Below, one piece after another: positions 45,612 to 55,230 of a DNA stretch of 64,000 nucleotides (its first letter is position 1; the number at the start of each line of letters is the position of its first letter). Source of the stretch: Neobacillus massiliamazoniensis. Lineage in GTDB: Bacteria > Bacillota > Bacilli > Bacillales > Cytobacillaceae. The notes beneath the pieces are model-generated. The model saw only the letters and a list, made by a program, of their open reading frames with translations, had not been told where the DNA came from and did no database searches. The translations under genes and the position numbers were made by a program. The stretch lies in NCBI RefSeq assembly GCF_001048695.1, contig NZ_CVRB01000001.1, forward strand, positions 1,364,001 through 1,428,000, given 5' to 3'.

Positions 45612-46730
45612 ATGATGATGAATGAAGAAAGAAAGCGGATTTTGAAAATGGTAGAGGAAGGGAAATTAAACGTTGAGGAGGCACTAACACTCCTTGAGGA
45701 GCTCGAAAAAGCAAAGCAGTCGATGGAAAAGAAAGAGGAGCAGATTTTGCAAGAGCTGTCGCAGGCAGTTAAGTTTGAAGAGGCGAAGAAAGAGGAGACA
45801 TTTCAAGAGAAAATGAAGTCGACAAAGGAGAAAATATTTGAATTTGTTGATTCCGCATTAAAAAAAGTGAAAGACCTGGATCTAGATTTTAATTTCGGTC
45901 AATCAGTTGAGATTTCGCATATTTTTCATCACAGTGATGTTTACATAAAGGATATGGATATTGACGTAGCAAACGGGAAAGTGACAATTGCTGCTTGGGA
46001 CCAAAATGATGTAAGGATTGAGTGTCAGTCCAAGGTATATCGGGTTGAAACCCAGGATGAGGCTCGGCAAAGCTTTTTAAAGGATGTTATTTTTGCGATT
46101 GAAGGAGAGAAATTACGTTTTACTACCCAACAGAAATGGATGAAAGTAGAAGCTGTGATTTATGTTCCGAAATCGCAATATGAGCGGGTGCGGATTCGCA
46201 TGTTTAATGGATCCATTTCAGGTGAAAACTTACAAGTACGTGATTTGCGTGTGAAGACGGCTAACGGTAAAATTAACCTTGACCATATCATCAGCCAAAA
46301 GGGAGAGGTTGAAACAGCCAACGGCCCGATTCAAATACTTGGAAGCGCCATTGGAGATTTGGAAGTCGAAACGATTAACGGTACAATTAAGCTTGAAGGG
46401 GATTATCAAAAGCTTGAAACGCAAACGTTTAATGGGAATACTACATTTAATCTTCAAGGGGAACGCTGTGAATTTGTTTCAGCGAAGGCCACAACAGGCA
46501 GCATTGATTTGTATGTTCCTGAAGGGATTCCGGTAAATGGCGAGCTGAAGACGAATCTAGGCGGCTTTAATGTTAAACTGGATGGCATTCAAATTTTAGA
46601 AGAGAAAAGTGAAATGGTGCAAAAGCTACTTCGTTTTCAATCAGTTAATCACCCAGACAAGATGCTAAAGATTTTTACGGATACGAAAACAGGCTCGATT
46701 ACAGTTCATAAATCGGAAGCAATGAAATAG
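45612..46730 (+). CDS. yvlB: YvlB/LiaX-type DUF4097 protein
   Basis: This 372-residue protein begins with a SHOCT-like helical motif (ERKRILKMVEEGKLNVEEALTLLEELEKA). A coiled-coil stretch follows, then a DUF4097 beta-helix from about residue 95 to the end (repeated VETANGPI, VETINGTI, TQTFNGNT phrases). It has no signal peptide or membrane segment. Enterococcal LiaX with this layout senses antimicrobial peptides, so an envelope-stress role is likely. Three ATG codons (45612, 45615, 45618) follow GAGGAG; the last two are best spaced. Confidence 0.88.
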   Translation: MMMNEERKRILKMVEEGKLNVEEALTLLEELEKAKQSMEKKEEQILQELSQAVKFEEAKKEETFQEKMKSTKEKIFEFVDSALKKVKDLDLDFNFGQSVEISHIFHHSDVYIKDMDIDVANGKVTIAAWDQNDVRIECQSKVYRVETQDEARQSFLKDVIFAIEGEKLRFTTQQKWMKVEAVIYVPKSQYERVRIRMFNGSISGENLQVRDLRVKTANGKINLDHIISQKGEVETANGPIQILGSAIGDLEVETINGTIKLEGDYQKLETQTFNGNTTFNLQGERCEFVSAKATTGSIDLYVPEGIPVNGELKTNLGGFNVKLDGIQILEEKSEMVQKLLRFQSVNHPDKMLKIFTDTKTGSITVHKSEAMK

Positions 46731-46740
46731 GAGTGGTATC

Positions 46741-46935
46741 ATGGCCAAATTAGTACGGTCGCGGACGAATCGTAAGCTCGCTGGGATTTTAGGAGGATTG
46801 TCAGAAGTCGTTGGAATCGATGCAAAGATGCTTCGCATTCTCTTCTTGGTGCTTATGTTCCTAACTGCCTTCATGCCATTTATGTTACTATATGTTTTGA
46901 TGATATTTATCTTACCAAATGAACAGGATGTTTAA
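46741..46935 (+). CDS. yvlC: PspC-domain protein YvlC
   Basis: This 64-residue PspC-domain protein contains SRTNRKLAGILGGLSEVVGID and one membrane helix. PspC proteins act in phage-shock-type membrane stress. It lies 10 bp after yvlB with GGAGTGG as RBS. Confidence 0.9.
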   Translation: MAKLVRSRTNRKLAGILGGLSEVVGIDAKMLRILFLVLMFLTAFMPFMLLYVLMIFILPNEQDV

Positions 46936-46937
46936 TT

Positions 46938-47294
46938 ATGAAATGGCTTCTTAGTTGCTTGATCAATGCTGTTTTGTTTATGGCCCTAGCGGGATATTTT
47001 CGTGATAGCATTCATTTAACAGGATTTTTTGCCGCATTGCAGGCAAGTATTTTATTATCTATTTTAAATATTTTGGTACGGCCGATCTTGATTTTGTTTA
47101 CCCTACCGGCAACGATCTTAACGTTAGGTTTGTTTTTGTTTGTCATCAACGCGATTACCCTTGAGATGACCGATGCCCTCATGGGAAGCGCCTTTGACAT
47201 TTCCAGTTTTGGCATGGCTATGTTAATCTCCATCATCATGTCCGGCGTCAACCTCGTCATCCAAAAAACCATTCTCAACCCAAAAAAAGATTAA
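46938..47294 (+). CDS. yvlD: Phage holin family 4 membrane protein YvlD
   Basis: This 118-residue protein has four membrane segments and the family phrase LNILVRPILILFTLPATILTLGLFLFVINA. It starts 2 bp after yvlC and completes the yvlABCD unit before a strong terminator. Confidence 0.9.
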   Translation: MKWLLSCLINAVLFMALAGYFRDSIHLTGFFAALQASILLSILNILVRPILILFTLPATILTLGLFLFVINAITLEMTDALMGSAFDISSFGMAMLISIIMSGVNLVIQKTILNPKKD

Positions 47295-47302
47295 CCTAAG
47301 CA

Positions 47303-47347
47303 AAAAAAAGTGCCTGACACCCTTCTCTGGTGTCAGGCACTTTTTTT
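47303..47347. terminator. Bidirectional terminator with GTGCCTGACACC stem
   Basis: Nineteen paired bases (AAAAAAAGTGCCTGACACC and complement) with loop CTTCTCT separate convergent yvlD and the amidase gene. The U run works in both directions. Confidence 0.92.
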
Positions 47348-47415
47348 GGTGTCAGGCACCATAAAAGACTGTCCACTGTGGACGTACAAATGTACACGAA
47401 GGGTGTCAGGCACCC
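47348..47415. repeat. Further GGTGTCAGGCACC copies and small palindromes
   Basis: GGTGTCAGGCACC occurs at 47348 and GTGTCAGGCAC again within 47401-47415. Between them lie GTCCACTGTGGAC (47371) and GTACAAATGTAC (47384). With the terminator stem this gives four copies of GTGTCAGGCAC or its complement in about 105 bp. The phrase is a common intergenic repeat in Bacillaceae as I recall. Confidence 0.75.
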
Positions 47416-47430
47416 AACAAGACTCACCCA

Positions 47431-48222
47431 TTAATCAAGGTGGATGTATGCGTTAAATCCGTTGGCTTTTAGGCGTGCGGCCAGGTCCTTGGCGTTTTTT
47501 CGTTCGGCGAAGGCGCCGGCTTGGACTTTAAATTGGCTGTTTTCACTGTAGATAAACGAGTTAAAACCTTTAGACTTTAAGCTGGCGACTAGATCGTCAG
47601 CATTTTTTCTTTCCGAAAAGGCACCGACTTGGACTTTAAAGAAGGCTTGTCCTCCTGGGGTAGGGACTGATTTTTTCACTAAATGGTACTGATCGGCGAT
47701 TCCTTGGACGATTGCTTGTGCACATGTTCGTTGAAAAGCTTCTGTCTTCATTCGTGCAGCTTCATCCTTGTTCGTGTAAAATCCGCATTCAGAAAGAGCT
47801 GCTGTCATGTGGGTTTCTCTCAGGACGTGGAAGTCAGCGGTTTTTACACCTCGGTCTCTTAATCCAGTCATCACTACTAAATGTTGTTGAATTTTTAACG
47901 CAAGTTCATAGGCCTCTTTTGGTTTTGTCAAATATACGTAAGTTTCGATTCCATTTGCATCATTCCAGGTTGTACCATAAGCGTTGCCGTGAATCGATAC
48001 ATAGGCATCGACCATGAGCCGGTTCGCATCATCTGTCCTTTCCTGTAAAGGGACATCACGTGCATCGGAGTGGGCCAAATAAACAGTTACATTTTGGTAG
48101 GTTTCTAGAATGTCCTTCGCATATGCTGCCACCATCCGAGTGAACTCGTATTCCCTTATTCCGTCGGGACTGCGCTTTCCGGCAGTACTGTAACCATGGC
48201 CGGCATCAAGCATGATTTTCAT
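47431..48222 (-). CDS. cwlC: N-acetylmuramoyl-L-alanine amidase with two SPOR-type repeats, CwlC-like
   Basis: This 263-residue cell-wall hydrolase has an Amidase_3 domain (1-180). Zinc and catalytic residues lie in LDAGHG (His9), REYEFTR, VSIHGNA and ALSECGF (Glu near 143). Two SPOR-type peptidoglycan-binding repeats follow (FFKVQVGAFSERKNADDLV and FKVQAGAFAERKNAKDLA). It lacks a signal peptide, as does B. subtilis CwlC, which lyses the mother cell late in sporulation. AAGGAG precedes the ATG. The promoter region shows no clear sigma-K site. Confidence 0.85.
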   Translation of the reverse strand: MKIMLDAGHGYSTAGKRSPDGIREYEFTRMVAAYAKDILETYQNVTVYLAHSDARDVPLQERTDDANRLMVDAYVSIHGNAYGTTWNDANGIETYVYLTKPKEAYELALKIQQHLVVMTGLRDRGVKTADFHVLRETHMTAALSECGFYTNKDEAARMKTEAFQRTCAQAIVQGIADQYHLVKKSVPTPGGQAFFKVQVGAFSERKNADDLVASLKSKGFNSFIYSENSQFKVQAGAFAERKNAKDLAARLKANGFNAYIHLD

Positions 48223-48405
48223 TTCATCATCTCCTTAATCTTTGTATTTTTGAAATAATATTCCCGCTATTATAATAGGGTTTGAGGTTGTCAAAAGGAC
48301 ATGGTCAAGTGCTAGTTATTGCGAATTTTTTTAATGAAGCCAGCGATCCACAACTTTATCCGCCTTATCCGCAACTTTAGCTGATCGAGGCGCTTCCGCT
48401 ATTCA

Positions 48406-48440
48406 TAAAAAAAGCAATCGACTTAATCGTCGATTGCTTC
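48406..48440 (-). terminator. Terminator on the minus strand downstream of the nag genes
   Basis: AAGCAATCGAC (48412-48422) pairs with GTCGATTGCTT (48429-48439). On the minus strand it is followed by a U run. It probably ends the nag transcript after the structured region. Confidence 0.75.
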
Positions 48441-48453
48441 TTATCCCGCATTA

Positions 48454-48579
48454 ACGGGCAGTAAGACCCCCACCTAAAGATTTAGAGAGAAAAGAAAATA
48501 GGTGGGGGATAACTGCCCGTAAAAGCCCGATTGGTTCAACTAACCATCAGTGGGGGATGAAGAAAACCCCCACTGATGG
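48454..48579 (-). repeat. Two long inverted repeats, candidate structured element
   Basis: CCATCAGTGGGGG pairs perfectly with CCCCCACTGATGG (48544-48556, 48567-48579). ACGGGCAGT plus ACCCCCACCTA (48454-48476) pairs with TAGGTGGGGG plus ACTGCCCGT (48499-48520). The two stems share the GTGGGGG core and are separated by 23 bases. It lies between nagR and its terminator. I believe similar sequences recur in other Bacillaceae genomes, so this may be a mobile or RNA element. Confidence 0.6.
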
Positions 48580-48589
48580 AAGTTTCACT

Positions 48590-49312
48590 TTATCGCTTCA
48601 TTGTATGAACAAATCGGTAACGGTCCGCTCGGAAGGATGATTTTACGAGCTCAAACGGTGTACCATCCCCTAGATAGGAGGTCCTGACAATAAATAGGAT
48701 AGGTGCACCTTCTTCAATTGCTAAATCTTCGGCCTCCTTCACTCCTGCGATCGAGGCTTCAATTTCCTGTCTTGCTTCACTGATGGAAAGTGATAGATTC
48801 TCTTCAATATAGCGGTATAAGGACTGGTTACTATTCTCTTCGGTCAGCCCAGGGACAATCCTTACAGGGATATATGCCGTTTCGAGCGCCATCGGGGCAC
48901 CGTCTGCTAAGCGGATTCGTTTTATTTTATAAACTGAATCATTTTCCGCGATGAAAAGCTCCTCTGCGATCTTGGAATCGGCAGGGATTCTATCAAAGGA
49001 GAGGAGCTTGCTGCTCGGAGTCATGCCTCTTGATACCATATCTTCCGTGAAACTTGTCATTCCTTGCAGCTCTTGCTCCACCTTCTTTTTATTGACAAAT
49101 GTTCCGCGCCCTTTTTGACGATAAAGATAACCTTCTAGTACTAAATTATTTATGGCCTGGCGGACCGTCATGCGGCTGATTTGGAATTTTTCAGCAAATT
49201 CCCGCTCAGAAGGGATGGCGTCATCTTCCTTTAAATCACCACTTTCAATTTGCTGCTTAATATATGCTTCAAGCTGATAGTAAATTGGAATAGGCGAATT
49301 TTTATTAATCAT
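48590..49312 (-). CDS. nagR: NagR (YvoA), GntR/HutC-family repressor
   Basis: This 240-residue regulator has a winged helix (FAEKFQISRMTVRQAINNLVLEGYLYRQKGRGTFV) and a UTRA effector domain. In B. subtilis it represses N-acetylglucosamine genes and responds to glucosamine-6-phosphate-type ligands. It is the last gene of nagA-nagB-nagR, 1 bp after nagB. Two dre-like operators before nagA suggest autoregulation. Confidence 0.93.
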   Translation of the reverse strand: MINKNSPIPIYYQLEAYIKQQIESGDLKEDDAIPSEREFAEKFQISRMTVRQAINNLVLEGYLYRQKGRGTFVNKKKVEQELQGMTSFTEDMVSRGMTPSSKLLSFDRIPADSKIAEELFIAENDSVYKIKRIRLADGAPMALETAYIPVRIVPGLTEENSNQSLYRYIEENLSLSISEARQEIEASIAGVKEAEDLAIEEGAPILFIVRTSYLGDGTPFELVKSSFRADRYRFVHTMKR

Positions 49313-49313
49313 T

Positions 49314-50051
49314 TTAATTCTCCTTATCGAAAACAGTTAATGCATCCTCATCGGCAATAATGGTGACATTCTTATGGTGCATTAATGCGGATGCAGGAAA
49401 ATCCTCACTCCATTTCCCAGTCATTAAGCAGGCAATGGCTTGCGCTTTTTTCACACCTGATGCCAGTAGAAAAATTTCTCGACTGTCAAGTATGCTAGCA
49501 ATTCCCATCGTGATGGCATGGGTGGGAACATCTGCAATCGATTGGAAAAAGCGAGAATTGGCCACTCGCGTGTTTTCAGCAAGATTGACGATGTGTGTGC
49601 GGCTGTCAAAAGCTGTTCCCGGCTCATTAAAACCAATATGACCATTTTCACCGATGCCTAAAATCTGAAGATCAATGCCGCCAATCTCCTGGATGAGAGT
49701 TTCATAACGAGCACATTCTATGTCCAAATCCTTAGCATTCCCGTTTGGAATATAGGTGTTTTCATGCTGGATGTCCAAATGGTTAAATAGATTGTTTTTC
49801 ATAAAATCATGATAGCTGTTTGAATCTCCAAAAGGTAGTCCAATGTATTCGTCCAAATTAATGGTTTTAATATTTTTATAAGAGGTACTATTGTCTTTAT
49901 GATCTTTAATTAAATATTGATAAACTCCTATTGGTGTACTACCGGTTGCAAGCCCAAGGACCATACTAGGATTCGAGCGGATCTTTTCAACCATCAGCTT
50001 TCCTGCTTGCTTGCTCATGTCTTCATAGTTAGAGACACGGATTATTTTCAT
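49314..50051 (-). CDS. nagB: Glucosamine-6-phosphate deaminase
   Basis: This 245-residue enzyme converts glucosamine 6-phosphate to fructose 6-phosphate and ammonia. Motifs seen are GLATGSTP, INLDEYIGL with the catalytic Asp, and GIGENGHIGFNEPG with the catalytic histidine. Its start overlaps the stop of nagA by 4 bp. It links amino-sugar recycling to glycolysis. Confidence 0.97.
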   Translation of the reverse strand: MKIIRVSNYEDMSKQAGKLMVEKIRSNPSMVLGLATGSTPIGVYQYLIKDHKDNSTSYKNIKTINLDEYIGLPFGDSNSYHDFMKNNLFNHLDIQHENTYIPNGNAKDLDIECARYETLIQEIGGIDLQILGIGENGHIGFNEPGTAFDSRTHIVNLAENTRVANSRFFQSIADVPTHAITMGIASILDSREIFLLASGVKKAQAIACLMTGKWSEDFPASALMHHKNVTIIADEDALTVFDKEN

Positions 50052-51235
50052 ATCTCTTCCCCCCGTTTATAGGCCATTTTTCCGCGGCAAATTGTTACGT
50101 CGACCTCAAAATCATTGCTTAAAATGGTTAGGTCGGCATCCTTTCCAACCGTGATACTTCCTTTTCGGTCATAAATATTTAATTGCTTTGCGGAATTGAC
50201 GCTCGTCATTTTAACGGCTTCAAGCAAAGAAATTTGTGCAAATTCTATCGTATTTTTAAAAGAATCCTTCATTTTTAAAATACTTCCTGCCAAAGTACCG
50301 TCCGCAAGGGTCGCCTTGCCGTCCGCAACCATTACATCCTGTCCGCCAAGATCGTAAACGCCGTTTTTCAAACATTTTGCTCTCATCGAGTCTGTTATTA
50401 AAATCATCCCATCAGCCCCTTTTGAGCCAATCACGAGCTTGATGACTTCTGGTCTGACGTGTATGCCGTCCGCAATCAGTTCCACCATTAATTCTTTAAA
50501 AAGTAATGCCGAACCCGCTGTTCCTGGCTCACGATGATGAATACCGCGCATGCCGTTAAAAAGGTGTGTGACTTGCTTTGCTCCAGCTTCGACCGCTGTT
50601 TTAACTTGATCGTAAGTTGCGTCTGTGTGGCCGATTGAAGCAATCACACCATTTTCATTACAATAACGAACAAATTCCGTACCATTCTCCAATTCAGGAG
50701 CAACAGTGACTAACTTAATTCCGCGATCGGCAATTTCTTGCCAGCGGGCAAATAATTCGATATCCGGGTTAAGAATGTATTCTTCCGGCTGTGCACCTTT
50801 ACGATTTTTATTAATAAATGGTCCTTCTAAATGAACACCGATTACCTCTGCTTGGCCAACATCATTATGTTGAGCTTTATAATCTGCCGCGTTTCGCAGT
50901 GCTTTTTCAATGTTTTCATGCTTTTGCGTAATCGTGGTCGCTAAAAAGCTGGTTGTCCCTTCGGCTGGCAGTGCTTTTGCCATTGTAGTTAGGGCTGCCG
51001 TTGTTGCATCCATCGTATCGGCACCGGCAGCACCATGAATATGAACATCTATAAAACCTGGAACAATGGTTTGATCTGCAGCAATCTCAATGGTTTCCGT
51101 TGTTCGCAAATGGGAAGGAACCTCTTGGATAGGTCCGATTGTTTGAATTTTTCCGTTTTCGATAAAAATGTAAATAGACTCAAGGATCTCGTTTTCAACG
51201 ACCGCTTTGCCATGGACCAAAAGAAGTAGGTTCAT
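50048..51235 (-). CDS. nagA: N-acetylglucosamine-6-phosphate deacetylase
   Basis: This 395-residue amidohydrolase removes acetate from GlcNAc-6-phosphate. Seen are the metal motif DVHIHG, GVHLEGPF, IGHTDATYDQ and HLFNGMRGIHHREPG, and the catalytic Asp in LITDSM. The frame opens at 51250, but GGAG lies nine bases before the ATG at 51235. It is the first gene of the nag operon. Confidence 0.96.
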   Translation of the reverse strand: MNLLLLVHGKAVVENEILESIYIFIENGKIQTIGPIQEVPSHLRTTETIEIAADQTIVPGFIDVHIHGAAGADTMDATTAALTTMAKALPAEGTTSFLATTITQKHENIEKALRNAADYKAQHNDVGQAEVIGVHLEGPFINKNRKGAQPEEYILNPDIELFARWQEIADRGIKLVTVAPELENGTEFVRYCNENGVIASIGHTDATYDQVKTAVEAGAKQVTHLFNGMRGIHHREPGTAGSALLFKELMVELIADGIHVRPEVIKLVIGSKGADGMILITDSMRAKCLKNGVYDLGGQDVMVADGKATLADGTLAGSILKMKDSFKNTIEFAQISLLEAVKMTSVNSAKQLNIYDRKGSITVGKDADLTILSNDFEVDVTICRGKMAYKRGEEI

Positions 51236-51263
51236 GTGTTTCATCTCCATTCGTACTCGGTTT

Positions 51264-51315
51264 AGTTGTCTATACCACTAGTATATTATGAGTTGGAATA
51301 GTTGTCTATACCACA
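51264..51315 (-). promoter_or_regulatory. Two NagR operators (dre-type) upstream of nagA
   Basis: AGTTGTCTATACCACT (51264-51279) and AGTTGTCTATACCACA (51300-51315) are near-identical, 36 bp apart. On the minus strand they read TGGTATAGACAACT, the known NagR/DasR-type site. The nagA promoter must lie between or across them. Confidence 0.82.
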
Positions 51316-51438
51316 TTGCCTAAAAGGTAAATTTATTTGGTTCTGTTTCAAAAAATGCTAAAATAAATAGAAGTGAAAAGCATAGTAAGCACAATACATT
51401 CCACTAGGAGTTTGAACTTTTTTTGAGGAGGAACATTC

Positions 51439-52374
51439 TTGCCAAAAGTACTTACGAAGGATCTTTTTGAAAAATTTCAGCTAGAATTGATTAGCGGTGA
51501 AGAGGGGATCAACCGCCCGATTACAACGAGTGATATTTCCCGACCTGGTATTGAAATGGCGGGTTACTTTGAATTTTACCCGGCCGAGAGAATCCAGCTT
51601 TTAGGAAGAACCGAACTTTCCTTTTTTGAAGAGCTTCCAGAAAGTGAGCGGGCCCTGCGAATGGATCGGTTATGTACCGACATTACTCCTGCCATTATCA
51701 TTACAAGAGGGTTTGAAGTACCGAATGAACTCATTGAGGCGTCCGAACGCGAGTCTGTTCCCGTTCTGCGCTCTGGAATAAAAACCACTCGTCTCTCAAG
51801 CCGTCTAACCAATTTTTTAGAAAGTAAGCTTGCTCCGACAACGGCTGTACATGGTGTATTGGTGGATATTTACGGTGTCGGTGTTTTAATTACCGGAAAA
51901 AGCGGCGTCGGTAAAAGTGAAACCGCTCTTGAACTGGTCAAGCGCGGCCATCGCCTTGTAGCCGATGATTGTGTCGAAATCCGCCAAGAGGATCAAGACA
52001 CGTTAGTTGGGACTTCTCCTGAACTCATCGAGCATTTATTGGAAATCCGCGGACTGGGAATCATTAACGTGATGACATTGTTCGGTGCAGGTGCTGTTCG
52101 CAGTAACAAGAAAATTTCCCTTGTCATAAGTCTTGAAAATTGGGATTCGAAAAAGCAATATGACCGCCTTGGCTTGGATGAGGAAAAAATGAAAATCATT
52201 GATACAGAGATTACGAAGCTAACCATCCCTGTTCGCCCTGGACGAAACATTGCTGTTATTATTGAGGTAGCCGCAATGAATTTCCGTCTTAAACGAATGG
52301 GAGTCAATGCAGCTCGACAATTTACAGAGCGCTTGTCTGAAGTAATTGAAGAAGGCGACCTTGAAGAATTGTAA
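51439..52374 (+). CDS. hprK: HPr kinase/phosphorylase
   Basis: This 311-residue enzyme phosphorylates Ser46 of HPr (and Crh) and reverses it, controlling carbon catabolite repression through CcpA. The P-loop GKSGVGKS near residue 153 and the signature [14 protein letters not shown] are present. It starts with TTG after GAGGAGGAAC. It heads the conserved hprK-lgt-ppaX-yvoF group. Confidence 0.97.
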   Translation: MPKVLTKDLFEKFQLELISGEEGINRPITTSDISRPGIEMAGYFEFYPAERIQLLGRTELSFFEELPESERALRMDRLCTDITPAIIITRGFEVPNELIEASERESVPVLRSGIKTTRLSSRLTNFLESKLAPTTAVHGVLVDIYGVGVLITGKSGVGKSETALELVKRGHRLVADDCVEIRQEDQDTLVGTSPELIEHLLEIRGLGIINVMTLFGAGAVRSNKKISLVISLENWDSKKQYDRLGLDEEKMKIIDTEITKLTIPVRPGRNIAVIIEVAAMNFRLKRMGVNAARQFTERLSEVIEEGDLEEL

Positions 52375-52417
52375 TCCACAAGTAAAATAACTAGAAAATT
52401 GATAGAGGAGACGAAAG

Positions 52418-53227
52418 ATGAACCAAACGATACATCCGTTGAATCCCATTGCCTTTTCATTTGGACCGATAGAGGTACACTGGTATGGAGTAATTATTGG
52501 CTTCGGTCTTGCCCTTGGCCTATTTTTAGCGATACGAGAAGGAGATCGTCGCTCCCTGCCGAAGGATACGTTTGCTGATTTAATGCTATGGGCAATCCCT
52601 ATTTCGATCATTTCCGCTCGAATTTATTATGTGCTTTTTGAATGGCCATATTACTCACAGCATCCTAGCCAAATCATAGCTATTTGGGAAGGCGGAATTG
52701 CCATCCACGGAGCACTGATTGGAGCGGTGATTACCACCTATGTTTTTGCAAAGAAACGGAAACTTTCTTTTTGGAAGATAGCCGATATCGCAGCTCCAAG
52801 CATTATTCTTGGACAGGCTATTGGCCGCTGGGGAAACTTTATGAACCAGGAAGCACATGGCGGTCCGGTATCACGGGCTTTTCTTGAACACTTACATTTA
52901 CCTAAATTTATTATTAATCAAATGTATATAAATGGAATTTACTACCATCCTACATTTTTATATGAATCGATTTGGGACTTTCTTGGCTTTATCCTGTTAA
53001 TGCTACTTCGCCGGGTAAATATAAGGCGCGGCGAGATGTTTCTTTCTTATGTCATTTGGTATTCTGTCGGTCGTTTCTACATCGAAGGACTGCGTACTGA
53101 CAGCTTAATGCTCGGAAGCCTGCGCATGGCGCAAGTAATCTCCCTTGTACTCGTGATTGGCTGCCTTGCAGTATTGATTTTTCGCAGGAAATATCATCTT
53201 TCAGATGAGCGTTATTTAGATATTTAA
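52418..53227 (+). CDS. lgt: Prolipoprotein diacylglyceryl transferase
   Basis: This 269-residue membrane enzyme attaches diacylglycerol to lipobox cysteines. The conserved motif [14 protein letters not shown] and the segment [10 protein letters not shown] are visible, with about seven membrane segments. Length equals the B. subtilis enzyme. It is needed for the lipoproteins in this window. It lies 43 bp after hprK with GAGGAG as RBS. Confidence 0.97.
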   Translation: MNQTIHPLNPIAFSFGPIEVHWYGVIIGFGLALGLFLAIREGDRRSLPKDTFADLMLWAIPISIISARIYYVLFEWPYYSQHPSQIIAIWEGGIAIHGALIGAVITTYVFAKKRKLSFWKIADIAAPSIILGQAIGRWGNFMNQEAHGGPVSRAFLEHLHLPKFIINQMYINGIYYHPTFLYESIWDFLGFILLMLLRRVNIRRGEMFLSYVIWYSVGRFYIEGLRTDSLMLGSLRMAQVISLVLVIGCLAVLIFRRKYHLSDERYLDI

Positions 53228-53265
53228 GGGGTTGCACGTTTGCAGAAAAAGAAAGGATGCAATAG

Positions 53266-53910
53266 ATGATTACGACCATACTCTTTGATTTAGACGGAAC
53301 TTTAATCGATACCAATGAACTCATTATCAAAAGCTATTTGCATACGCTTGAAAAATATTATCCCGGTAAGTATAAGCGCGAGGATGTTCTGCCATTTATG
53401 GGTCCTACGCTTACCGAGGTTTTTGGAAAAATGGATCCGGACCAAGTCGAGGAAATGATCTTGGAATACCGCCGCTTTAACCTTGCTAATCATGACCTGC
53501 TTGTAAAGGAATTCATTGGCGTCGCTGAGACAGTGGATACTTTAAAGAAAAAGGGCTATAAAATGGGAATTGTTACAACGAAGCGTCATGATACCGTTTT
53601 AAAAGGACTTCGATTGATGAAGCTTGATCCTTATTTCAATGTTATTATTGCGATTGATCACGTGAAAAAAGAAAAGCCTGACCCAGAACCGGTTCTAAAA
53701 GCTTTAGAGCAGCTGGGTTCGAAGCCTGACGAGTCTATAATGATTGGCGATAATTTCCACGATATTTTAGCAGGAAAAAATGCTGGAACAAAAACGGCGG
53801 GTGTCGCGTGGTCATTGAAAGGCCGAGACTATTTAGCCCAATTTGAACCGGATTACATCTTTGAGAACATGGCCGACCTATTAACCATTCTCGGAGAGGG
53901 AGCGGAATGA
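53266..53910 (+). CDS. ppaX: Pyrophosphatase PpaX (HAD superfamily)
   Basis: This 214-residue HAD hydrolase has the nucleophile motif [22 protein letters not shown] and [13 protein letters not shown]. In B. subtilis it hydrolyses pyrophosphate made by the phosphorolytic reaction of HprK, matching the gene order. Its end overlaps yvoF by 4 bp. Confidence 0.95.
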   Translation: MITTILFDLDGTLIDTNELIIKSYLHTLEKYYPGKYKREDVLPFMGPTLTEVFGKMDPDQVEEMILEYRRFNLANHDLLVKEFIGVAETVDTLKKKGYKMGIVTTKRHDTVLKGLRLMKLDPYFNVIIAIDHVKKEKPDPEPVLKALEQLGSKPDESIMIGDNFHDILAGKNAGTKTAGVAWSLKGRDYLAQFEPDYIFENMADLLTILGEGAE

Positions 53911-54434
53911 GAAAAACGACCCGCTACCCGGTCGAAGGCGCCAATTCCTTATGGCACGTCTATAAGACCGTGCCCTTTTGGAAAGTAGTTAGAAATTTCA
54001 TTGTCATCCAGTTAGCACGGTACACCCCGTTTTTAGGGATGAAAAACTGGCTTTATCGAACTTTCCTAGGAGTGAAGGTTGGCGAGCAAACCTCCTTTTC
54101 TTTAATGGTCATGCTCGATGTCATGTTCCCTGAAAAAATAAGCGTTGGCCGTAACACTGTGATCGGCTACAACACTACCATCCTCGCTCATGAATATTTA
54201 ATTAAAGAATACCGGCTGGGCCCTGTTGAGATTGGCAGCGAAGTCATGATCGGCGCCAATTCGACAATTCTCCCAGGCGTTGTAATTGGCGACGGGGCGA
54301 TCGTCTCAGCCGGTACCCTTGTCCACAAGGACGTTCCTGCTGGGAACTTTGTGGGCGGAAACCCAATGCGGGTCATTTACACGAAGGAAGAACTCGAACA
54401 ACGCTGGTCGGAAGACCCGATATATGGAAAATAA
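53907..54434 (+). CDS. yvoF: YvoF, left-handed beta-helix acyltransferase
   Basis: This 175-residue protein has hexapeptide repeats ([40 protein letters not shown]) typical of trimeric acetyltransferases. The substrate is unknown. The gene follows ppaX as in B. subtilis. Confidence 0.92.
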   Translation: MRKTTRYPVEGANSLWHVYKTVPFWKVVRNFIVIQLARYTPFLGMKNWLYRTFLGVKVGEQTSFSLMVMLDVMFPEKISVGRNTVIGYNTTILAHEYLIKEYRLGPVEIGSEVMIGANSTILPGVVIGDGAIVSAGTLVHKDVPAGNFVGGNPMRVIYTKEELEQRWSEDPIYGK

Positions 54435-54442
54435 AGTGGTTG

Positions 54443-54471
54443 AACCCAGTCTTTATAAGACTGGGTTTTTT
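54443..54471 (+). terminator. Terminator of the hprK-lgt-ppaX-yvoF operon
   Basis: AACCCAGTCTT and AAGACTGGGTT pair perfectly around TAT, followed by TTTT. Confidence 0.9.
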
Positions 54472-54504
54472 GGTGTTGGGCTTTTCATGGAAATAATGGA
54501 GAAA

Positions 54505-55180
54505 TTCGCGGAATTAATCCTGAGCTCCGCGGAATTAATACGGAATCTCGCGGAATTAATTCAAAATCACGCGGAAAAAACACCAAACTCCGCGGAATAA
54601 ATGGAAATTCTCGCGGAATCGTACAGAGAAAAAGTTGAGTCCCCCCGCGAGAAAGCTCATTCGCGGAATTAATCCAGAGCTCCGCGGAAATAAAACGGAA
54701 TCTCGCGGAATTAATTCGAAATCACGCGGAAAAAACACCAAATTCCGCGGAATAAATGGAAATTCTCGCGGAATCGTCCAGAGAAAAAGTTGAGTCCCCC
54801 CGCGAGAAAGCTCATTCGCGGAATTAATCTGGAACACCGCGGAAATAAAACGGATTCTCGCGGAATTAATTCGAAATCACGCGGAAAAAACACCAAATTC
54901 CGCGGAATAAATGGAAATTCTCGCGGAATCGTACAGAGAAAAAGTCGAGTCCCCCCTCGAGAAAGCTCATTCGCGGAATTAATCTGGAACTCCGCGGAAT
55001 AAATGGAAATTCCCGCGGAATCGTGAAGAGAAAAAGTCGAGTCCCCCCGCGAAAAAAGCTCGTTCGCGGAATTAGTCCGGAATACCGCGGAAATAATGAT
55101 GAAATCCGCGGAATTAATTCAAAATCTCGCGGAAAAAACGCCAAACCACGCGGAAATAACACTAAACTCCGCGGAATTAC
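54505..55180. repeat. 21-bp phased repeat region B, header CGCGGAATTAA
   Basis: GCGGAA begins at 54508, 54529, 54550, 54571, 54592 and 54613, exactly 21 bp apart, and the same phasing resumes in each later block. A 50-bp step containing AGAGAAAAAGT and GAGTCCCCC recurs at 54625, 54780, 54935 and 55027. These intervals are 155, 155 and 92 bp, differing by 63 bp, three units. No gene is supported inside. Confidence 0.9.
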
Positions 55181-55230
55181 CCCCCAACCTAAATAAAAGC
55201 CTTGACTACGGAGAAATCTCCATTTTTTGA

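Noticed and set aside
44340..55180. CRISPR array
   Set aside because: Headers are about 10 bp, spacers are about 11 bp and similar to one another, and no cas genes are near.
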